This document shows positions 1 to 11,224 of a stretch of 64,000 nucleotides of DNA, one piece after another. The stretch's first letter is position 1. Every line of letters starts with the position of its first letter. The stretch spans positions 2,294,001 through 2,358,000 of the forward strand of contig CATNEN010000002.1 of assembly GCA_950097015.1 (NCBI GenBank). Reading direction: 5' to 3'. Under the pieces are notes generated by a model that saw only the letters and a program-made list of their open reading frames with translations, ran no database searches and had not been told where the DNA came from. The position numbers were made by a program, and so were the translations under genes. This DNA is from Macrostomum hystrix (Eukaryota; Platyhelminthes; Macrostomidae).

Positions 1-2103
1 TTATGACAATCTGATATCAATAATACAAGCAACACATTTGATCACTTTTCAAGTGCACATTTGTACAGCATACATGCCAGGATGCAAACCAACCCTTGAA
101 GTATACACTGATGCATGCCACGCACTCAATGTACATCTGCCCAAAGCAACTGGGCAGAAAATTTTGTTTTTGGGCAAAAAACAATCAATCAAGACTAAAT
201 TAGTTTAGTTTGCAGTCATTTAAAACAAATAAATTGCTAGGATTGGCAAGAATTTACCTAGATCAATTTTAAATTTTAACTACATAGTGAAAACTTTTAA
301 CTACCATTAATTATAACAGGATTGCAATAGTGTTCCCACATTACATTAATTTTTATTCCTAATTATAAAAAGTTTTTTGAAATGCTTATAGATTATCCTT
401 AGTCTTGGAGATGTAGTGTATGCTGGAATTCTTCTGGTGTACACCATGGCTTAGGGGAATTTGTTGTATAGTTTCTGATGTACAAAAACTCTGAAAAATA
501 TAATGGCGTACAAGTGTCTACAAGTAACAACTGGACAAGTGCAACTTTAATTAGCATACAGTATTATAAAATCCAAACAAATTGTAACTTGTAAGATAGT
601 GTAAGACATTTTAATTTTTTTATATTCTCTGCTTGCAAATATATATTTGTTTGTTTTGTAATAAAAATTGAATTAATAAAAATGCCAGCAAAAAATGTAA
701 TAATTATTACTTAGTTTGTGGAAGTGAATTGTTTATTTTGTTTTACCTTTATCATGCATTTCTTTTTATTAATAATTTAAATTGCTTCAATTGAAACATA
801 TTTCTTTATGTATTGTACATTTATTTTTTTGTTTGTCTTGTCATTTGCAAATTAAAAATGTGAGCTGGTTCAAAATTTAGACAATTCAAACTGTGAGCTG
901 CCCCTTTGTTGGACTGCCAAATCCAAACCTCGAGGCCAAGTGAGACTGACGTCCAATGGCAGGTCACAGCGGATGAACTGCAATTGACTTTGTTTGGGGA
1001 TTTACTTTGTAAGATTTGGTATTCGTATGTCTGCACAGTCTGCTGCCCTTAATTAACTGTAAGATCTACTGCCATGCCAAAGCATCCATGGAGTGAAGGA
1101 GGTGGAGAGAGCGATAAAATGCAAGTCTTATAGGACAGTCTACAGAGGGACACAGACAGAAAGGAGAAGGGATATAAAATATGGACTATTTTGACAAGAG
1201 AAAGAGACATAAGTAAAAGCAGGCAAAGCATTGCAAGTGTAGGGAGAACAAATTTGTGTCATAGCAACAACAGTACAAGAAAGTTAATGAAGAATTTCTG
1301 GCATAAAATTATGTTGTGCTAAAAAACATTGGCGTATAACGGTATACATTACATTTTACTTTTCTTTCTGCCTCCGGCATACACATAGCATGATTGAGAC
1401 TATAGTAGATTGTCTTATAGATTATGTTTTTTGAAATACTTAAGTAAATAGGAATATAAATAACTAAAAAACAAATTTGGTCTATCTCAAGCAACACTAT
1501 ACAGCTATAAACAAAAAGAGCTAAGAGTTAGACCAAAATAAGTTCAACCAAACTGAACCAATCAAAATCAACATAGAAAATATCATAAATTATTACTATC
1601 TATCACATTAAGCCAGTTTTTTAGCAATTCAAATGTTGATTTAAAGTTATAACTTGTCATATTTAAACATAAAGACATGAATGTGATATTATCATATTTC
1701 AAATTATTTATGTACAAAGCTGTAAAACTTGACTTGACTTAATCCATAAATTTAACAAATAAAATAAAACTAAATTGTCATACAAAATACAAAATAATAT
1801 TTAAACTAATTTTTAATAGGTCCTGTGGCCATATCTGGCAAAAGTGGCCTATAGCTTTGTTAAGACCTTCTGGCTTATTTAATATTATGGGCATAGGGTA
1901 TAGCCTAATAGCCATAAGGCAAAGATCAGATGTAAAAAACTTAGTAAACTGTTTTGAAGGCACATTTTCTGTCATAAATCATAACTATCAAAATATCGGA
2001 AGCAAACAGGAGGAATGATAAAGGGTGTCAATGAGTTTAGAAACAATAGCTGCGATTTAAATACTGCTTTATCCATTAACAGCAGATTTACCTATGTCAC
2101 AAA
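1..2103. other. AT-rich intergenic DNA, no gene seen
   Basis: No open frame here looks like a protein domain or has plausible splice partners. The sequence is AT-rich with short homopolymer runs. Its last eight bases (2104-2111) are one copy of the target duplication of the next element. Confidence 0.6.
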
Positions 2104-2111
2104 GTCGGCAA

Positions 2112-5100
2112 TACGTATTAATTTCCCGATTGACATTCACATTCACATTCACATTCAAACAAGAGTATTGTAACTTAAAAAATAACCATTCAATTACAGC
2201 GAAACTTACAAGATCTTCTGATGCAATTAAGATAACGTTCCAAAATAAATATAATTTATTTTTGTCAATGCATAAAAGAATTACTCTGCTTTGAAGTTTG
2301 TTCCTATCTCCGCAGTGTATATTCTTGTACTTTCAAAAAGTAACTTCTACTGCATCAATCGCAGTGAAAATTTACAAAACCTCTGATGCAATCGAGTTGA
2401 TTGGATGTGTAAAATTTCAGACTGATTCATGAAAGCGTCTGCGGGTTATTCAATGTTAAAGTGTGTTCGTATCTCCGTAGTGTATTTTTGGGAGCCAGCT
2501 TGACATTCGCAGGCAGACACTTCTACTGCATCAATCGCAATGAAAATTTACAAAACCTCTGATGCAATCGAGTTGATTGGATGTGTAAAATTTCAGACTG
2601 ATTCATGAAAGCGTCTGCGGGTTATTCAATGTTAAAGTGTGTTCGTATCTCCGTAGTGTATTTTTGGGAGCCAGCTTGACATTCGCAGGCAGACACTTCT
2701 ACTGCCTCAATCGCAATGCAAATTTACAAAACCTCTGATGCAATCGAGTTGATTGGATGTGTAAAATTTCAGACTGATTCATGAAAGCGTCTGCGGGTTA
2801 TTCAATGTTAAAGTGTGTTCGTATCTCCGTAGTGTATTTTTGGGAGCCAGCTTGACATTCGCAGGCAGACACTTCTACTGCATCAATCGCAATGAAAATT
2901 TACAAAACCTCTGATGCAATCGAGTTGATTGGATGTGTAAAATTTCAGACTGATTCATGAAAGCGTCTGCGGGTTATTCAATGTTAAAGTGTGTTTCGTA
3001 TCTCCGTAGTGTATTTTTGGGAGCCAGCTTGACATTCGCAGGCAGACACTTCTACTGCATCAATCGCAATGAAAATTTACAAAACCTCTGATGCAATCGA
3101 GTTGATTGGATGTGTAAAATTTCAGGCTGATTCATGAAAGCGTCTGCGGGTTATTCAATGTTAAAGTGTGTTTCGTATCTCCGTAGTGTATTTTTGGGAG
3201 CCAGCTTGACATTCGCAGGCAGACACTTCTACTGCCTCAATCGCAATGAAAATTTACAAAACCTCTGATGCAATCGAGTTGATTGGATGTGTAAAATTTC
3301 AGACTGATTCATGAAAGCGTCTGCGGGTTATTCAATGTTAAAGTGTGTTTCGTATCTCCGTAGTGTATTTTTGGGAGCCAGCTTGACATTCGCAGGCAGA
3401 CACTTCTACTGCCTCAATCGCAATGAAAATTTACAAAACCTCTGATGCAATCGAGTTGATTGGATGTGTAAAATTTCAGACTGATTCATGAAAGCGTCTG
3501 CGGGTTATTCAATGTTAAAGTGTGTTTCGTATCTCCGTAGTGTATTTTTGGGAGCCAGCTTGACATTCGCAGGCAGACACTTCTACTGCATCAATCGCAA
3601 TGAAAATTTACAAAACCTCTGATGCAATCGAGTTGATTGGATGTGTAAAATTTCAGACTGATTCATGAAAGCGTCTGCGGGTTATTCAATGTTAAAGTGT
3701 GTTCGTATCTCCGTAGTGTATTTTTGGGAGCCAGCTTGACATTCGCAGGCAGACACTTCTACTGCATCAATCGCAATGAAAATTTACAAAACCTCTGATG
3801 CAATCGAGTTGATTGGATGTGTAAAATTTCATGCTTATTCATGAAAGCGTCTGCGGGTTATTCAATGTTAAAGTGTGTTTCGTATCTCCGTAGTGTATTT
3901 TTGGGAGCCAGCTTGACATTCGCAGGCAGACACTTCTACTGCATCAATCGCAATGAAAATTTACAAAACCTCTGATGCAATCGAGTTGATTGGATGTGTA
4001 AAATTTCAGGCTGATTCATGAAAGCGTCTGCGGGTTATTCAATGTTAAAGTGTGTTTCGTATCTCCGTAGTGTATTTTTGGGAGCCAGCTTGACATTCGC
4101 AGGCAGACACTTCTACTGCATCAATCGCAATGAAAATTTACAAAACCTCTGATGCAATCGAGTTGATTGGATGTGTAAAATTTCAGGCTGATTCATGAAA
4201 GCGTCTGCGGGTTATTCAATGTTAAAGTGTGTTTCGTATCTCCGTAGTGTATTTTTGGGAGCCAGCTTGACATTCGCAGGCAGACACTTCTACTGCATCA
4301 ATCGCAATGAAAATTTACAAAACCTCTGATGCAATCGAGTTGATTGGATGTGTAAAATTTCAGGCTGATTCATGAAAGCGTCTGCGGGTTATTCAATGTT
4401 AAAGTGTGTTTCGTATCTCCGTAGTGTATTTTTGGGAGCCAGCTTGACATTCGCAGGCAGACACTTCTACTGCATCAATCGCAATGAAAATTTACAAAAC
4501 CTCTGATGCAATCGAGTTGATTGGATGTGAAAAATTTCAGACTGATTCATGAAAGCGTCTGCGGGTTATTCAATGTTAAAGTGTGTTTCGTATCTCCGTA
4601 GTGTATTTTTGGGAGCCAGCTTGACATTCGCAGGCAGACACTTCTACTGCCTCAATCGCAATGAAAATTTACAAAACCTCTGATGCAATCGAGTTGATTG
4701 GATGTGTAAAATTTCAGACTGATTCATGAAACCGTCTGCGGGTTATTCAATGTTAAAGTGTGTTCGTATCTCCGTAGTGTATTTTTGGGAGCCAGCTTGA
4801 CATTCGCAGGCAGACACTTCTACTGCATCAATCGCAATGAAAATTTACAAAACCTCTGATGCAATCGAGTTGATTGGATGTGTAAAATTTCAGACTGATT
4901 CATGAAAGCGTCTGCGGGTTATTCAATGTTAAAGTGTGTTTCGTATCTCCGTAGTGTATTTTTGGGAGCCAGCTTGACATTCGCAGGCAGACACTTCTAC
5001 TGCATCAATCGCAATGAAAATTTACAAAACCTCTGATGCAATCGAGTTGATTGGATGTGTAAAATTTCAGACTGATTCATGAAAGCGTCTGCGGGTTATT

Positions 5101-5457
5101 CAATGTTAAAGTGTGTTTCGTATCTCCGTAGTGTATTTTTGGGAGCCAGCTTGACATTCGCAGGCAGACACTTCTACTGCCTCAATCGCAATGAAAATTT
5201 ACAAAACCTCTGATGCAATCGAGTTGATTGGATGTGTAAAATTTCAGACTGATTCATGAAAGCGTCTGCGGGTTATTCAATGTTAAAGTGTGTTCGTATC
5301 TCCGTAGTGTATTTTTGGGAGCCAGCTTGACATTCGCAGGCAGACACTTCTACTGCCTCAATCGCAATGCAAATTTACAAAACCTCTGATGCAATCGAGT
5401 TGATTGGATGTGTAAAATTTCAGACTGATTCATGAAAAGCGTCTGCGGGTTATTCAA
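2112..5457 (+). repeat. Left arm: unique end plus ~18 copies of a 176-bp satellite
   Basis: The first 230 bp is the terminal segment shared with the right arm. From about 2340 a 176-177 bp unit repeats to 5457. The phrase GTTCGTATCTCCG recurs at 2465, 2641 and 2817, and then with one extra T (177-bp units). Copies differ at only a few sites, such as CATCAATCG versus CCTCAATCG and AGACTG versus AGGCTG, so the array is young or homogenised. The outermost unit is more diverged. No coding potential is seen. Confidence 0.9.
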
Positions 5458-5459
5458 TG

Positions 5460-6177
5460 TGTTGTGATTTAATAGTTTCTATGTACTGTATTTAATAGTT
5501 TCTATGTACTGTATTTTTCGGTGCACTTTCACAGTCGCGTTGCACTTTGAGTCGCCCCCCTGCCCCTTTCTTGCTCTGCGCCTGCCTGCCTATCAATTTC
5601 TCCCACCCCTGGCGTCTGATTGGTTGAGCTAAGACGTTGGGTACCCCCGGTTATTGTCATCTTCCGTTCATGCCCTCTCATTGGTTCGCGGCTCGCCCAG
5701 TTGTCTTATTGACCCTGCGTGATTGGCGAGGCTGCGACTGGTTCTCTCTGTTACTGTCTCTTACTTTCTCTCTCTACCCTGCAGCTTAGCCGTGATCGGG
5801 TATTACCCTGCTCACCCTGGGTGAGCAGGTCTTATTTATTGGCGTGCGCGCGCTCGTCCCCCTCGGACGTGACTGTTTTGTTTTGTTGAGCACCCCAACC
5901 ACCGCCTACCAGACAAAATACATCAACTCAGCCAGCTCTCCCGAGCGCAAACCCGCACTGCAAGCCTACGTAAGTGTCGTCTGCCTCTGTCTTTTCGGGT
6001 TCAGTCACTAGGACTTTGTCGCCAGGGCCTGTGCATTCGTTGCGACCTTGGTTGCCGGCTTACTGTCTGTGCGTCTAGTGCGACAGTAGGCCGACACATA
6101 GTAGGACGGAAGTGCTGAACCTCCCTGCTCGTCCTGAGCGAGAGGCGAAGCCGGCTGGCCCGTCTCGGGACACAACA
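5460..6177 (+). repeat. 5' LTR of a Gypsy-type retrotransposon
   Basis: A 718-bp segment starts TGTTGTG and ends CACAACA, a perfect 7-bp terminal inverted repeat with TG...CA ends. It lies directly before a TGG-initiated primer-binding-like site and a gag gene. It contains several inverted CCAAT motifs (ATTGG near 5620, 5680 and 5723), as in promoters. It begins immediately after an interrupted 176-bp satellite unit, so the retrotransposon landed in, or was captured by, the satellite arm. No matching 3' LTR occurs in the window. Confidence 0.7.
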
Positions 6178-6178
6178 T

Positions 6179-6196
6179 TGGTGTCGTGACCAGGAT
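6179..6196 (+). other. Candidate tRNA primer-binding site
   Basis: The sequence TGGTGTCGTGACCAGGAT starts 2 bp after the LTR end. TGG is complementary to the CCA tail of a tRNA, and the position is that expected for minus-strand priming in LTR retrotransposons. The primer tRNA species was not identified. Confidence 0.55.
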
Positions 6197-6341
6197 AGTT
6201 CGTGCCTGTTAGGATCCTCGACCCCATGTGTTAATTAGCTTAGGGATTCTGTTCAGGAGGGGTGTTTTCTAGGACTTTTGTCAGTGCTTTGTTGTTGCCG
6301 TGAGATTTTTTATCTTGTGATTCGAGGATTTTGTTGTCGTC

Positions 6342-7520
6342 ATGGGAGACGAAGGAGTGAATCGCCTCGTGGAGCTGATGACTGCTTCGGTGCGTCGGAC
6401 CTTGCAGCAGGAGATAAATGCAGCGCAGAATGTCCAGAGGCCAGCGAAGCCGCCGAAGTATTCTAGTGGAGACAACTTTCGCATGTGGTTGCAGAAGTTC
6501 AACGCTTATTGTGATGCTGCGCAGATTGCGGAGGCCGCTCGAAGGCCGCACCTGCTTAGCTTCTTGGATTTGAATACAGCATTTGCAGCGGTGGAGAATC
6601 TACAGCTGGGTGAGGATCTGGAATATCAGGAGTTTACGGACGCTCTGTTGGAAAGGTTTCAGCAGCACCGCACGACTGAAGATTACCGGATGGAGCTGGA
6701 GTCACGAGTGCAGAAGGAGGGCGAGACCTACGAGGCATACGCCGATGCACTGCTGGAGCTGGCGAGGAATGCCTACCCTGAAGACGAGCTGCCCGCTGAG
6801 ATTGTCAACAGTTTTGCAAGGGACAGATTCAAGAAGGGCATTAAGGCTGCTGAGAGCGTCAAGGAGTACGTGATCCTTCAACAGCCTGCTACTCTCGCTG
6901 AGGCTGTGCGTTGCGTTCGACGAAAGGAGGCAGCTACTCTAGCCGCCAAGACGTCAGGCTCGGACCAGACCTCCAGGAAGACGACATCAGGTGTGGCTGC
7001 CGTGGACACCAGAGCCGCCAGTTCAGAAGGTTTTGGAGCGCTTCAGCAGCGGATCCGTGAGCTGGAAGACCAACTGAAGCGGCTGAGCCAGACGCCGCCT
7101 CCTCGACAGTCTGCTGCACCGTCGCCTGCTGGGTCTGCGCGTCCGCGCGGCCCGGGGCCCGGGTTGCTAGGAGACAGGGGGGCCTGCGCGTACGCCGCGA
7201 CCCCTAGTCGTCTAGCAGAGCAACAGCAGAGGCAGCATGGTGCTTGCTTTCAGTGCGGAGACGTCGGCCACCTAGCGCGTGAGTGTCCTAGTCGCGTCGG
7301 AAGGATGCAGCAACCGCCACCGAGCACAGCAGCGATGACTGTTGGTCCAAGGCGTTGCTACGCGTGCAACCAGCCAGGTCATCTGGCCAAGAATTGTCGG
7401 TTGGGAAACTTTAGCAGGGCGAAAACTGATTTATTCGTTCAAAAATACTACAATAAGACACTTAAACAACTCAACACTAAAAAATTCTCATTAAATCACA
7501 CAGCCCCTCTTTTACTGTAA
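6342..7520 (+). CDS. gag: Gag polyprotein of a Gypsy/Ty3-type retrotransposon, 3' truncated
   Basis: The 392-codon frame starts at the first ATG after the LTR and primer site. Residues ~40-195 have the helical character of a retrotransposon Gag capsid (a YSSGDNFRMWLQKF start, then RMELESRVQKEGE and YEAYADALLELA). Residues ~232-250 could form a short coiled coil. Two CCHC zinc knuckles of the form C-x2-C-x4-H-x4-C follow, at 302-315 and 339-352, expected to bind RNA. Shortly after the second knuckle (near 7400-7410) the sequence turns AT-rich and the last ~38 residues look like chance read-through. Protease, reverse transcriptase and integrase are absent. The fragment could make a capsid-like protein but cannot transpose alone. 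Confidence 0.75.
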   Translation: MGDEGVNRLVELMTASVRRTLQQEINAAQNVQRPAKPPKYSSGDNFRMWLQKFNAYCDAAQIAEAARRPHLLSFLDLNTAFAAVENLQLGEDLEYQEFTDALLERFQQHRTTEDYRMELESRVQKEGETYEAYADALLELARNAYPEDELPAEIVNSFARDRFKKGIKAAESVKEYVILQQPATLAEAVRCVRRKEAATLAAKTSGSDQTSRKTTSGVAAVDTRAASSEGFGALQQRIRELEDQLKRLSQTPPPRQSAAPSPAGSARPRGPGPGLLGDRGACAYAATPSRLAEQQQRQHGACFQCGDVGHLARECPSRVGRMQQPPPSTAAMTVGPRRCYACNQPGHLAKNCRLGNFSRAKTDLFVQKYYNKTLKQLNTKKFSLNHTAPLLL

Positions 7521-7597
7521 AAAAACTACACAGGCTGATTTATAAGCCCGCGAAGATCAATTGCCTTGAATTCATTGCGAGCTGATGTCGAGCTGCA
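7411..7597. other. Unassigned internal segment of the composite element
   Basis: This AT-rich stretch lies between the broken gag and the right satellite arm. It resembles neither gag nor the 176-bp unit. On the minus strand it contains a TATAAAT motif near 7540. It may be original core sequence of the DNA element or the far edge of the capture event. Confidence 0.4.
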
Positions 7598-8691
7598 CTG
7601 GCTCCCAAAAATACACTTCGGAGATACGAAACACACTTTAACATTGAATAACCCGCAGACGCTTTCATGAATCAGTCTGAAATTTTTCACATCCAATCAA
7701 CTCGATTGCATCAGAGGTTTTGTAAATTTTCATTGCGATTGATGCAGTAGAAGTGTCTGCCTGCGAATGTCAAGCTGGCTCCCAAAAATACACTACGGAG
7801 ATACGAAACACACTTTAACATTGAATAACCCGCAGACGCTTTCATGAATAAGCATGAAATTTTACACATCCAATCAACTCGATTGCATCAGAGGTTTTGT
7901 AAATTTTCATTGCGATTGATGCAGTAGAAGTGTCTGCCTGCGAATGTCAAGCTGGCTCCCAAAAATACACTACGGAGATACGAAACACACTTTAACATTG
8001 AATAACCCGCAGACGCTTTCATGAATCAGCCTGAAATTTTACACATCCAATCAACTCGATTGCATCAGAGGTTTTGTAAATTTTCATTGCGATTGATGCA
8101 GTAGAAGTGTCTGCCTGCGAATGTCAAGCTGGCTCCCAAAAATACACTACGGAGATACGAACACACTTTAACATTGAATAACCCGCAGACGCTTTCATGA
8201 ATCAGTCTGAAATTTTACACATCCAATCAACTCGATTGCATCAGAGGTTTTGTAAATTTTCATTGCGATTGAGGCAGTAGAAGTGTCTGCCTGCGAATGT
8301 CAAGCTGGCTCCCAAAAATACACTACGGAGATACGAACACACTTTAACATTGAATAACCCGCAGACGCTTTCATGAATCAGTCTGAAATTTTACACATCC
8401 AATCAACTCGATTGCATCAGAGGTTTTGTAAATTTTCATTGCGATTGATGCAGTAGAAGTTACTTTTTGAAAGTACAAGAATATACACTGCGGAGATAGG
8501 AACAAACTTCAAAGCTGTGTAATTCTTTTATGCATTGACAAAAATAAATTATATTTATTTTGGAACGTTATCTTAGTTGCATCAGAAGATCTTGTAAGTT
8601 TCGCTGTAATTGAATGGTTATTTTTTAAGTTACAATACTCTTGTTTGAATGTGAATGTGAATGTGAATGTCAATCGGGAAATTAATACGTA
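7598..8691 (-). repeat. Right arm: ~5 copies of the 176-bp satellite plus unique end
   Basis: Read on the minus strand, this repeats the left arm: the terminal segment (8691 to about 8462), then about five 176-bp units. Differences from the left arm are few (for example AACTAAG for AATTAAG). The arms are unequal in copy number, as expected if the satellite grows and shrinks after insertion. Confidence 0.9.
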
Positions 8692-8930
8692 GTCGGCAAT
8701 TTGCAAATTACAGTTTTTTATCTTTTTAAAATTATTTTAGCTGTTATTGACCTAAAATTTAATTACACAGAAAATACAATAAAAATAAATGGAGTTCATG
8801 TAATGAACTTTATATCTTGTGCTTTCAATCGCTTTTCTCGCGATTTGTTTGAATGCCTTAAAAAGCAACGGCTTCTTGGGTCATACGACTTCTCCTTCGT
8901 TTTCGAGCGTGCTATGGCTGTTACACCAGG

Positions 8931-9035
8931 CACTGTGCATCAGAGGACGCCCGCCTTATCGAGGAAGCTAATGCACAGCAGGACAACCAGCAAATACCGC
9001 CGCGGGCTCCGCGGCATTTTTTAGTTCGAGTATAA
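8931..9035 (+). pseudogene. Coding-like remnant of unknown origin
   Basis: This short frame has balanced, protein-like composition (CASEDARLIEEANAQQ, then PPRAPRHFLVRV and a stop), unlike the AT-rich DNA around it. A CAG at 8926-8928 could be a splice acceptor. It lies between the composite element and the Helitron-like 5' end, so it may be the last exon of an older transposon. I do not recognise the family. Confidence 0.25.
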
Positions 9036-9067
9036 ATATTAAGCGCTTCCACTATACTAAAAATGAA

Positions 9068-9101
9068 ATGGTTGGTTGGTTGGTTGGTTGGTTGGTTGGT
9101 T
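9068..9101. repeat. (GGTT)n microsatellite
   Basis: About eight tandem GGTT tetramers lie just inside the proposed Helitron-like 5' end. Confidence 0.9.
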
Positions 9102-9659
9102 GTAATTGATTTTCTCCAGAACGGCTCAACCGATTTTCACCATTTCTTCACCAAAAGATGCCAAATATGGGGACAATTATACACGTATTTTTATTAAGCT
9201 TAACTTTATTGCTAAGGGGATTAAATATTCGAAAAACATGAGTTTTTCAAAGGTCAAACCATCTTGGCCTATTGAGAATTTCACTCACTGCCACTGAATT
9301 AGAATTGCATCGTCAAATTGCGCAACAACCCCTAGCTGATTGAATTTGACGCCTGCACTCTGGAGACAAATTTGAAATAAATGTACACAACCAACCGCGA
9401 GACTAAGTGTACTCTATTTTCTCACTTCATTGTACAAAGCCAGAACTTTGAGAATTCATTTTATAAGGCTGATTTTTGCACCCACTAACCAACAGTCGGA
9501 ATAGCCGATGTGTAGGCACTAGGAATAGGTTAGGCTAGGCTAGGGTTCGATTCTGTACTGCGTCAAATCATTTAGACTAATTTTCAGCCAGTAGTGATTG
9601 AAGACTATTTTATATTATTTTTTTCATTTCGTAAATAAAATATCATAAATCATAGCACA

Positions 9660-11215
9660 TCGGCTAAACCAGAGTTTGAATCATGGCTAAACCAGAGTCT
9701 GAATCATGGCTTTACCAGCGTCTGAATCATGGCTAAACCAGCGTCTGAATCATGGCTAAACGAGAGTTTGAATCATGGCTAAACCAGAGTTTGAATCATG
9801 GCTAAACCAGAGTTTGAATCATGGCTAAACCAGCGTCTGAATCATGGCTAAACCAGCGTCTGAATCATGGCTAAACCAGAGTTTGAATCATAGCTAAACA
9901 AGCGTCTGAATCATGGCAAAACCAGAGTTTGAATCATAGCTAAACCAGAGTTTAAATCATGGCTAAACCAGAGTCTGGATCATGGCTAAACCAGAGTCTG
10001 AATCATGGCTAAACCAGAGTCTGAATCATGGCTAAACCAGAGTCTGAATCATGGCTACACCAGAGTCTGAATCATGGCTAAACCAGAGTCTGAATCATGG
10101 CTAAACCAGAGTCTGAATCATGGCTACACCAGAGTCTGAATCATGGCTAAACCAGAGTCTGAATCATGCCTAAACCAGAGTCTGAATCATGGCTAAACCA
10201 GAGTCTGAATCATGGCTAAACCAGAGTCTGAATCATGGCTAAACCAGAGTCTGAATCATGGCTAAACCAGAGTCTGAATCATGGCTAAACCAGAGTCTGA
10301 ATCATGGCTACACCAGAGTCTGAATCATGGCTAAACCAGAGTTTGAATCATGGCTAAACCAGAGTCTGAATCATGGCTAAACCAGAGTTTGAATCATGGC
10401 TAAACCAGAGTTTGAATCATGGCTAAACCAGCGTCTGAATCATGGCTAAACCAGCGTCTGAATCATGGCTAAACCAGAGTTTGAATCATGGCTAAACCAG
10501 CGTCTGATTCATGGCTAAACCAGCGTCTGAATCATGGCTAAACCAGAGTTTGAATCATGGCTAAACCAGAGTTTGAATCATGGCTAAACCAGAGTTTGAA
10601 TCATGGCAAAACCAGAGTTTGAATCATGGCTAAACCAGTGTCTGAATCATGGCTAAACCAGAGTCTGAATCATGGCTAAACCAGAGTCTGAATCATGGCT
10701 ACACCAGAGTCTGAATCATGGCTAAACCAGAGTTTGAATCATGGCTAAACCAGAGTCTGAATCATGGCTAAACCAGAGTTTGAATCATGGCTAAACCAGA
10801 GTTTGAATCATGGCTAAACCAGCGTCTGAATCATGGCTAAACCAGCGTCTGAATCATGGCTAAACCAGAGTTTGAATCATGGCTAAACCAGCGTCTGATT
10901 CATGGCTAAACCAGCGTCTGAATCATGGCTAAACCAGAGTTTGAATCATGGCTAAACCAGAGTTTGAATCATGGCTAAACCAGAGTTTGAATCATGGCTA
11001 AACCAGAGTTTGAATCATGGCTAAACCAGTGTCTGAATCATGGCTAAACCAGAGTTTGAATCATGGTAAAACGAGAGTTTGAATCATGGCAAAACCAGAG
11101 TTTGAATCATAGTCAACCAGAGTCTGAGTCATGGCAAAACGAGAGTTTGAATCATAGCCCCCCAGGGTTTAAAACATGGCGAAACCTGAGTTTGAATCTT
11201 GGCTAACCCAGCGTT
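9660..11215. repeat. 23-bp minisatellite, ~67 copies
   Basis: The unit is AATCATGGCTAAACCAGAG followed by TCTG or TTTG, 23 bp in all. Variants (GCG for GAG, ACACC for AAACC, TGATTC for TGAATC) are themselves arranged in repeated order, showing block duplication. No reading frame here looks like a real protein. Confidence 0.95.
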
Positions 11216-11224
11216 TGAAAAATC

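Larger units (their letters stand above)
2112..8691. mobile_element. Composite long-TIR transposon with satellite arms
   Basis: The two ends are inverted copies. The left starts TACGTATTAATTTCCCG at 2112 and the same sequence reads inward on the minus strand from 8691. The flanks carry the same 8-bp word GTCGGCAA, at 2104-2111 and 8692-8699, as expected of a target-site duplication. About 230 bp inside each end is nearly identical unique sequence, including short ACATTC repeats. Each arm then continues as a 176-177 bp tandem satellite, about 18 copies on the left and 5 on the right in opposite orientation. The 2.1 kb centre holds an LTR retrotransposon fragment and about 0.19 kb of other DNA. 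No transposase is encoded, so it would be non-autonomous. An 8-bp duplication fits several superfamilies (hAT, P, Merlin, some MULE/foldback); long satellite-bearing arms most resemble foldback or MULE elements. I cannot assign the superfamily. Confidence 0.85.

Noticed and set aside
9490-9560. tRNA-like GGTTCGATTCTG with an upstream TAGGCACTAGG
   Set aside because: Arms do not pair convincingly and the B-box is imperfect.
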